Program-made: the position numbers and the translations under genes
NCBI RefSeq assembly: GCF_000512585.2
Contig: NC_089243.1
Location: 1,984,001 to 2,048,000 of the forward strand
Length of the DNA: 64,000 nucleotides
From: Kwoniella bestiolae CBS 10118
Taxonomy: Eukaryota > Basidiomycota > Tremellomycetes > Tremellales > Cryptococcaceae
Reading direction: 5' to 3'
Notes under the pieces: generated by a model
Told to the model about the DNA's origin: nothing
The model's database searches: none
The model's input: only the letters and a program-made list of their open reading frames with translations
Part shown: positions 57,294-64,000 of the stretch, piece after piece
How the letters are laid out: every line of letters begins with the position of its first letter
Position numbering within the stretch: position 1 is the first letter of the stretch

Positions 57294-58828
57294 CTTTTTG
57301 ATGGATGCAGAGGTCCGACCTGGTCGGAGTGTGTCGGTACGAGGGGGTCAGTGATGGAAGAATAGGGAATTGGGGAATGGCTGAGGGTGAGAGCAGTGTC
57401 AAAGCACCTGCTAAGGTTATCGAGCAGTGACTGGTGGTGCTGCGACTATCAATTTCTACTTCTAATCCCAATTCTAATTTCAATCCTTTTGCTTTGTTCC
57501 AATGTTTCGATATGATAGTTTGATTGATCTTTGTTGAAAAAATTCGAGTGACCGGATTATATTATCGGAACTGGGTTGTATGATAGAATGGTGATGGTGA
57601 GGTGACACTAAGAACGTGTGTGACAGACAACGGAAATGATTGTGATCGTCTGCCGTCTATCGTCGTGGTTTGCACATCATCTGTGATGGTGATGTATGTA
57701 TATGTGGATGTGGATGTGGATGTTGCAAGCTAGGTGAGATGATTCATGTATGCATACCTACATACAATACATACATACATGTACAAAGGTTTATGGGCTG
57801 ATTTTTTTGGTATTAGTCGTGGTTGCCTGAGAGCTAAATTCACCACACACTAAATGGGGGATGCTGTAATCGGTTTTTTTACCGGCTCAACTGTTTGTTG
57901 AATTACCCAATGTGGTAACTGTATATAATGAGGCGCCCACCTATCTGAATCCTATCCCCTTCTCCAGGTTTTGATTCCTTCGTCATCATCACCTCCGCGC
58001 TGTCCTTATTCTTGTTATTCGGGATGTATAAAGAATCCCTGATTATGGAAACCTCCATTCCGCTGAAACCTGGTCGCGTGCACGTGTGTAGCGTATCAAC
58101 GAATCATCTTGATTTCTTTCTTCACTTGTCGACTCCACAAAGTGCTGCACACGAGATGTCTCTTGCTTAGCGCCGCGTTATACATAAACGAGGTGAGAGT
58201 GTAGCTTAACCTAACCTAGCGCGGAAGACGGAAGACAGATGGCAGATAGCCTCCAAGAGCCAGCTCTGCATAGGTTTACATGAATCGGCTCGAACTTCCG
58301 GGGTTGAGCAGCTGTCCATCTCCATCCACTACAGTATTTGCTCTTTCAGGCTTGACAAGGAACCATGGAGAAGGGAAGCGCTGGTACCGGATAAACAGGA
58401 CAGCAGGAATACGAGACACAGATGCAGAAGGAATGTCACCTTCCTGTTACATGCGTCAATGTGAAAGATCTCGCCATCGATCAGAACAAGCAGTACATAA
58501 TACGACCACACGACACTTGTTGAAAAGTGGACGAAATAAGATTACGATGAAGCTTGGTCATACGAGTACGAGCATGAAATATTCGTCATCAACTAAAACA
58601 TTTGAAAAATGTACTGTTAGTACGCACTACAGGTACACGTACAAGTATAGCTTTTATCAACCTTATTTTGATGTCAGAGTAAATTGTGTAAACTGGATTG
58701 GGTGGCAAATGTACACATACCCGCAACGAGCGTTCTGATCATTACTTACTGATTTCAATTCTCTTATTCTTCCGCCCGTCCCGCTAACAATAACCTCTTC
58801 CCACACTTCTCACCTGTCCCACAGCTAA
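57294..58828. promoter_or_regulatory. Long upstream region of the bHLH gene
   Basis: 1.5 kb with no credible gene. It holds a (GTGGAT)3 run at 57704-57721, CATA/CATAC repeats at about 57753-57780, and a CACGTG E-box at 58081-58086. Frames such as 58280-58738 lack coding character. Confidence 0.5.
58081..58086. promoter_or_regulatory. CACGTG E-box upstream of the bHLH gene
   Basis: Perfect CACGTG about 790 bp upstream of the bHLH start codon. The factor's own basic region predicts this site, so self-regulation is possible. Confidence 0.35.
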
Positions 58829-60181
58829 GTCAAAGTTACGACCTCCCCCTCTCAACGAGCATTCGCAATCCACGACATCCTCACTGCCATCCTCTCTTAC
58901 CTCGACCCCTCGGACCTCTTCGCCACCCTCCAACCTCCAAAAGACTCTTCCAGGTCTTCACCACTATCCTATACGAGCGCATCCCCCTCAAATCGATACG
59001 AGGATCCAAGAACCCCCTATATCGTTACCCGCATCATCTAAAGAAACGAATAACCCACCAACGACTGACCAAAGGGGAACTAGTCAACCTCATCAGATGG
59101 GTAGATCTGTACGTACACAGAGAATCGCAATGTCCCTATACAATTGATAAGACGCGGTATAACCTCAATCCCCTTCTCAGCCATCCACCTCCTCTACCGA
59201 ATCTTAGGATACTTAATCTGGCAGGTGGGGATCGACCTTTCCTTGAAGATCAGGGGGGGTACTGCGATCCCTCGACTTGCCCTTTTGTCTTGGAACAGTG
59301 CGTGAATGTTGAGAAGATTATAATTAGGCAATTGGATTTCAGACCTCTGAGGATGATGTATACTCTCAGGGTGATCGTCTTGAAGATAAGACTATGTCAA
59401 TTACCTCCCATTCCTGATAGAACCCACAACCGGAGGGATGCGGAGCAGAGCTATGAATGGATATCCTACCTTCCACCTTCCGTCGAAACGTTGAGGATCA
59501 TCTGGTGGGATGAGAAATATGAATATAAGGTAGATTGAACAGAACGAGAGAGGCAACGTCAAGTGGGCTGGTCAGGGGGACTGGATACTAGGATATCCCA
59601 CCCACCTAAGACCTGGACCGAACGGTACAAAACGAAAGATTGTCAGACATGTTACGAAGATGTGAAGTACCCCTATCGAGAGGTAAATGAGGAACAGGAG
59701 TTCTGGATAGACGCGAAGAGTAAGGTTGATGATTTGAGAGAAAATTTAATGGATATGATGCGTACGTTGGGGAGGGGTAGGTATGAAGGATTGAGGAGAT
59801 TGGAGATGAGTAATTTCGATATGTCTGGTGGGATGGCTCTTCTTGGTTGGGCTTTGATCGCGGAAAAGGGAAGGGAGTATGGGGTTGATGAGTTTAAGAG
59901 GGATCTGATACTTGCTTTTCACGATGGGAGGGAGGGGGAAGGTGAGCGGGTTTGTGTGTCTACGTGGCCGAATGATATTGGATATCTCTGGAGGTGTAGG
60001 CAGTCATTCGTATATCGCGATAAACGATACTTCGGAGTTCTCTGACGAAAACAGGAAAGAAGGTGATCTCACTGTAGAGTTCCATTCGATAGATGGTCAT
60101 TCCGGCTCACCACTGGGTCACTGGGAGATAGACCAGGAAGAAGAGCAGTACTGGAATATGTTCTGGGACGATCATCATTAA
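58829..60181 (+). pseudogene. F-box-like family member, broken copy
   Basis: First of three tandem relatives. The frame at 58838 gives an F-box-like start that aligns with the next gene (SPSQRAFAIHDILTAILSYL) but has no ATG where the others have one. Around 58930-58945 the match moves to another frame (FQVFTTILYERIPLK). It then follows the family (CDPSTCPFVLEQC, IIIRQLDF, CQLP, IIWWDEKYEYKVD) to TGA 59536-59538, where the intact relative has Trp. The same frame resumes after the stop (DCQTCYED, LRENLMDMMRTLGRG), and near 59940-60050 the match shifts again to a frame ending DQEEEQYWNMFWDDHH. One missing start, two frameshifts and one nonsense codon make it a pseudogene unless read through unusual splicing. 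Confidence 0.8.
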
Positions 60182-60589
60182 CCTTGGAGGAGCTTCGAGC
60201 CTTGTGTAATGTTAGGAGGAACCACGAGGACCGATAGGTATTTTAGATGAACCTGTATATAATCAAGCACCATGCGGTTATGTATGTCGCTGCGAATGTC
60301 CAAGGTGACAGATACGATTCATCTCAATGAGACCTATATGCGTCTATACGACAGTGTGGCTCTCATTTCTGTTATGCGGTCCAGACATAGGTGAGACGTA
60401 TGTACAGTAGGTTTGTCTCAGACAGAAGTGCGTGAGTGAGCATGACATAAGCCCAAAAACCAAAGTAGGTTCAGTATGAGCGTGCAGCAGCACATGAAAA
60501 CACTTAGGGGATCCATAATTTCGTTATCTCTTTTCTCTCTCTACCTTCATCTGCCCATCACCACTCGCCACCCATATCAGTCCAGCAAA
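60182..60589. promoter_or_regulatory. Promoter region of the second F-box-like gene
   Basis: About 400 bp. The last 70 bp are C/T-rich leader sequence before ATG 60590. An in-frame ATG at 60476 exists but would add a stretch the relatives lack. Confidence 0.4.
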
Positions 60590-62140
60590 ATGTCACTCCC
60601 ACTCAACCCATACAGGATCACCACCCCATCCCAACGAGTAGCTTTCACCTCGGACATCCTAATCCACATCTTACGGCTCTTACCCCGAACCTCACTGTTC
60701 GCCACTCTATTGACCAATCGATTCTTCTACGCTATATCCGCGGAACTGTTATACGATAGAATCACTATCAAGCCGAAACACCACAAATACGACAAACAAC
60801 ATAGACATAAATACAGACCGAATAATAATCCATTCGTAGAAATCTCGCCTTTTACCCGATTCCTTTCGCAGGAATACACGAAGCCCTTCCTTTTATCCCT
60901 CGTACATCGGATCGATCTCCACACACACAAGCAGCAAGAATGCCTCAACTACCGGGGGTACGTCAAGCCACTGCCTGATCTGAGGGTACTGCATATAGCA
61001 GGTGGAGAGAGGAAATACGAATATAAAGACGAGGAGTACGGTCACCTGACTGAAAGATTCGAATTTTGTCATCCCTCCAACTGTCCCTTCATCACCCGAG
61101 TATGTACCAGCACTCCAACAGTGATTATCAGAGAGCTGGATTTCAAGTCTCTAATGGGTATGGAGCATCTGGAGGAAGTGATACTCAGAATTAGACCATG
61201 TCAATTACCAGACTCACGACCCACGATACCCACCTCGGAGCTCTATCCATACTCAGACGGAGATTGTAAGAACTACAACCTGGATAGAATCAAGTTACCT
61301 CGCTCGGTGAGCAAGATTAAGATAGTATGGTGGGATGAGAAACATTGTTTTAGAATTGATTGGAAATTTGTTAAAGAATATCCCGGGCATTGTACGAGAG
61401 GACCAGGGGAGAAGCGGATGTATAAGGACTGCGTGTCGTGTGATCCCCTGAGGGAAATTTCCGGGGAACTCGTTCCTATCCCAAGGGTATATACGGGATT
61501 TCGAACGTACGAAGAGGAGGAGAAGGAGAGATCGAGTACTTTACGGAGGAGGATCAAGGATCTGATGAGGGTGTTGGGTAGTCAGACGGATGTGGGGGTA
61601 CTGGAAATGGTTAATCTTGATCGGACAGCTCAGATGGCGGTGAGAGGTGCCACACGTGGATTGACGGTAGAGCGGTTCAGAGTGGACTTGGAAACTGCTT
61701 TTAGGGAGGGTAGAAGATGCAGATTTGACTCCAATGGGGAAAACAAGATCGTCGATGAGGAAAATTCGAATACGAATTCGAATTCATCAAACGGTCCTAA
61801 TCTTGATCATATCAAGATCTCCTATCGATCTATCAACGATTATTACCCCTCTTTTCGCAGGGGAATGGAATACGATTCGGCGGAAGAAGAATACTGGAGA
61901 ACCAGATTATATCCCTCGGAGGAGATCTTCCAACTTCGTGCAGAGTTAGAAGTCATGATATCGGAGGGAGACTCCACGGCGAGGAAAGAGGATTTGGAGT
62001 TTTATAGTGTGAAGCAAATGAGAGAGGAGGTGAGAGCAGCGGAACGATGGAAGGAGCGACGATCAGCACAGATGAATAGAAAGGTCAGGATCTGTGGAAG
62101 GTCGATGGGTATCGTGTCGCGGAATAGTGTTGGGCGATGA
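60590..62140 (+). CDS. F-box-like protein with conserved Cys signature, intact tandem member
   Basis: Single-exon frame of 516 residues from ATG 60590 (MSLPLNPYRITTPSQRVAF), chosen over ATG 60476 because it has A at -3 and matches the start of the third copy. An F-box-like helical segment (SDILIHILRLLPRTSLFATL, then NRFFYAISAELLYDRI) is followed by leucine-rich-type sequence. Cysteines C160-x4-C165-x6-C172 and C281-x2-C284 are kept in all three tandem copies. So are VIIRELDF, the block I[RK]PCQLP, and VWWDE. A charged C-terminal part contains EEEYWRTRLYPSEE and a basic end. The F-box would link to Skp1 in an SCF ubiquitin ligase; the target is unknown. The lack of introns in an intron-rich genome and the tandem repetition suggest recent lineage-specific expansion. 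Confidence 0.8.
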   Translation: MSLPLNPYRITTPSQRVAFTSDILIHILRLLPRTSLFATLLTNRFFYAISAELLYDRITIKPKHHKYDKQHRHKYRPNNNPFVEISPFTRFLSQEYTKPFLLSLVHRIDLHTHKQQECLNYRGYVKPLPDLRVLHIAGGERKYEYKDEEYGHLTERFEFCHPSNCPFITRVCTSTPTVIIRELDFKSLMGMEHLEEVILRIRPCQLPDSRPTIPTSELYPYSDGDCKNYNLDRIKLPRSVSKIKIVWWDEKHCFRIDWKFVKEYPGHCTRGPGEKRMYKDCVSCDPLREISGELVPIPRVYTGFRTYEEEEKERSSTLRRRIKDLMRVLGSQTDVGVLEMVNLDRTAQMAVRGATRGLTVERFRVDLETAFREGRRCRFDSNGENKIVDEENSNTNSNSSNGPNLDHIKISYRSINDYYPSFRRGMEYDSAEEEYWRTRLYPSEEIFQLRAELEVMISEGDSTARKEDLEFYSVKQMREEVRAAERWKERRSAQMNRKVRICGRSMGIVSRNSVGR

Positions 62141-62521
62141 TCTTCTTTTTTGGTTTTGATCTGCGGCCTACCTCGCTGTACCAACGACATAATGGCAGAC
62201 ACAATACTAGTCTAATCGTATGAGAAGATGATTATATCACTTGGTCGGCAGAGTTTCACGCTATGCATGTCCATGACTGGCTACTCCTTGAGTACTCCTG
62301 CATTGAGATCGCCTCTTCCACTGCCACTGCCACCACTTGTACACGTGAGATAAGGATAAATATAGACGTAAACGTCATTGACCACGGAACAGGCACGATT
62401 ACCGCTCTGCTGAAACTACGAGTATATAAACACTTACTTTTGGTTTTCACTCTGATATCTCATTGATGTCTACACCATCATCCTCTCTTCATCAGTTCTA
62501 CGCTCATTCTCAACAGACATC
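62141..62521. promoter_or_regulatory. Promoter region of the third F-box-like gene
   Basis: 380 bp with a TATA box (GTATATAAAC, about 62421-62430) roughly 100 bp before ATG 62522, and a CACGTG E-box at 62342-62347. Confidence 0.5.
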
Positions 62522-64000
62522 ATGTCCAACCCCCACCCAGTCCCAGCTTCCACCCGCCTATCATCCACCTCTGACATCCTCTCCCACATATTCTCCTTCC
62601 TCCCTTCCACCTCCCTCCACCCGCTCCTCTACGTCTCCAAGACATTCTTTCACTCAGCCGCACCCCACCTATATCACACACTATCCATCTCCCCATCCTC
62701 ATCCTCCAGAAACATATTCGCAGGATCTAAACGATCGGATAATCTCACTCTCGATCAAAAACCTCTCGGGGACTCTACCGACCCATCCAACGAGATACAC
62801 AAAAACTCCCTCCTGAAATACATCAAACGTGTCGACGTGTATATACACGGGATCAATGAATGTCCCTTTGTTAAGCAGTTTATCGAACCGCTCCCCAACC
62901 TTGAGGTGGTGCATCTAGCCAGGGGGAAGAGACCCTCCGGAGAAGAGGAGGGGAATGTATGTTATGGTGAGAGGTGTCAGTTCGTCAATAAGGTGTGTAT
63001 CAATGCTCGGAGGGTCATAATTAGGGAGCTGGACTTTAGCTGTTTGAGGAGATTTGAGAAGCTTGAGAGGGTTATTCTGAAATTACGGCCATGTGAATTG
63101 CCATATTATAGAGGAGAGGGGATGGCGAGGTTTAGGAGACAATACGATAATCAGGATCAGGATGTCATCAGCAGGGAGAGGGATGAACGGGAGTTGGATG
63201 ATTTCTCGGATATCTGGTTTAGATCGCTGTACCATCTCCCACCTACTGTCAAACGATTAGACCTGGTATGGTGGGATGAGTCCCATAAATACAGGATCGA
63301 CTCCTACGAAACAACCCTCCAGGGGTTCGGACTATGGGGAGGAGGGAACGAAATCGAAAGGAGGATAAGGGTGATGAAGAACTGTACATGCTGTGATCAG
63401 CTTGGGTGTGTGAGGTATTCTCCTCATGTTGGGGTGCAGCTACCTACGCTGTTCAAGGTATTGGGCAAGAAGACGAGGATCGAACATGTGGGGGTATGGA
63501 ATTTCGAGAGGGTTGGTGGAGATGAGAGGAATCAGTGGAGAGATTATCTAGTGGGATACGAGGAGTTGAAGGATCTGCTCAAGAAGGGGTTCAGGGAGGG
63601 TAGACAGGAGAGGGATAATCTGCGTAATGGATATATCACGAGTACGAGTATGCCAAATGGCTCGAACGGTACATCCTCATTGGATCATCAAGGAGGAAGT
63701 GAAGAAGAAGAAGAGGTCATAACGTTCCATTCGGGGTTGGAATATTACTCGACCCATTCTCACGATTACACCGAGATAGACACAGAGGAGATGGATTATT
63801 GGAAAGATCGGTTCGACCCTTCACCTAGACTCAGAGAGCTGCGTAGGAGAGCGTTAGAAGAGATGGAGATGGGGATGGATGATTGGAGTAGGAAAGATAT
63901 TGAACTGTGGAATGAAGATGATTGTTTGAGTTATTTGATTGAGAGACATAATGCACAGAGGGCCGAAGAGGAACATCGCGCTGGTCTTGGGGTTTGGATT
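62522..64000 (+). CDS. F-box-like protein with conserved Cys signature, third tandem member (runs off the window)
   Basis: Open without a stop from ATG 62522 (MSNPHPVPASTRLSSTSDIL) to the right edge, 493 codons, no intron. The F-box-like segment is SDILSHIFSFLPSTSLHPLL followed by SKTFFHSAAPHLYHTL. Then come the family blocks in the same order as in the second copy: CYGERCQFVNKVC (C-x4-C-x6-C), RRVIIRELDFSCL, LRPCELP, DLVWWDESHKYRID and NCTCC (C-x2-C spacing kept). Further on, ITFHSGLEYYS and DTEEMDYWKDRFDPSPRLRE match the C-terminal part of its relatives. It differs from them by an acidic insert (63121-63210) and a shorter middle. A TATA box lies about 100 bp upstream. Confidence 0.8.
   Translation, partial: MSNPHPVPASTRLSSTSDILSHIFSFLPSTSLHPLLYVSKTFFHSAAPHLYHTLSISPSSSSRNIFAGSKRSDNLTLDQKPLGDSTDPSNEIHKNSLLKYIKRVDVYIHGINECPFVKQFIEPLPNLEVVHLARGKRPSGEEEGNVCYGERCQFVNKVCINARRVIIRELDFSCLRRFEKLERVILKLRPCELPYYRGEGMARFRRQYDNQDQDVISRERDERELDDFSDIWFRSLYHLPPTVKRLDLVWWDESHKYRIDSYETTLQGFGLWGGGNEIERRIRVMKNCTCCDQLGCVRYSPHVGVQLPTLFKVLGKKTRIEHVGVWNFERVGGDERNQWRDYLVGYEELKDLLKKGFREGRQERDNLRNGYITSTSMPNGSNGTSSLDHQGGSEEEEEVITFHSGLEYYSTHSHDYTEIDTEEMDYWKDRFDPSPRLRELRRRALEEMEMGMDDWSRKDIELWNEDDCLSYLIERHNAQRAEEEHRAGLGVWI

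Noticed and set aside
58280..58738. Plus-strand open frame of 152 codons upstream of the F-box-like array
   Set aside because: No domain, odd composition, no relation to the array genes; treated as chance.
60476..60589. Upstream ATG 60476 as start of the second F-box-like gene
   Set aside because: The extra 38 residues are the translation of a C/T-rich leader and have no counterpart in the third copy; ATG 60590 has the better context.
1..64000. tRNA, rRNA and CRISPR arrays
   Set aside because: No B-box-like GGTTCGAATCC with a matching cloverleaf was found by eye, no rRNA sequence was recognised, and CRISPR arrays are not expected in a nuclear fungal genome. A tRNAscan run would be decisive for tRNAs.

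Overview
This is nuclear DNA of a basidiomycete yeast. Genes are packed on both strands, most are cut by many 45-100 nt introns with GTNNGT donors and CTRAY branch sites close to the acceptor, and the gene set (THS1, CTR9, GSK3, ATG2, SEH1, SEC24, TRM8, mS38, ESF2, FBA1) is housekeeping eukaryotic. Intron density, branch sites and protein character suggest a Tremellomycete (Cryptococcus/Kwoniella type); the species cannot be fixed from the sequence alone. No virus, organelle DNA or complete transposon was seen.

Layout: 1-13.8 kb carries the 5' part of threonyl-tRNA synthetase (-), CTR9 (+), a large unrecognised membrane-anchored protein (+) and GSK3 (-), followed by a 2 kb gene-free stretch. 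13.8-20.7 kb is ATG2. 20.7-24.8 kb is gene-poor: two small hydrophilic proteins, a decayed relative of one of them, and a 51-bp inverted repeat. 24.8-34.7 kb is core machinery again: SEH1 and SEC24 (divergent), a small unknown gene, TRM8 and mitoribosomal mS38 (divergent). 34.8-41.3 kb holds two paralogous DHA2-type drug/H+ antiporter-like transporters head to head around a 1.4 kb control region with three CGG-Nx-CCG sites. 41.9-43.2 kb is ESF2. 44-54 kb has small lineage-specific genes behind TATA boxes, a secreted GH28 pectinase and FBA1 with micro-exons. 54-57.3 kb is a Q/N-rich bHLH regulator. 58.8-64 kb is a tandem array of three F-box-like paralogues: the first is broken, the second intact, the third runs off the window.

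The housekeeping genes cover translation (THS1, TRM8, mS38, ESF2), transcription (CTR9), trafficking and nuclear pore (SEC24, SEH1), autophagy (ATG2), signalling (GSK3) and glycolysis (FBA1). Accessory content lies at 21-24 kb, 35-41 kb, 44-54 kb and 58-64 kb. The most unusual items are a WW domain at the N-terminus of SEC24, a five-cysteine signature shared by the F-box-like array, 12-nt and 6-nt consecutive micro-exons in FBA1, the palindromic CGG sites between the paired transporters, and a likely dual-start threonyl-tRNA synthetase. Exon borders were read by eye from splice signals and family alignment from memory, so small boundary errors are possible.
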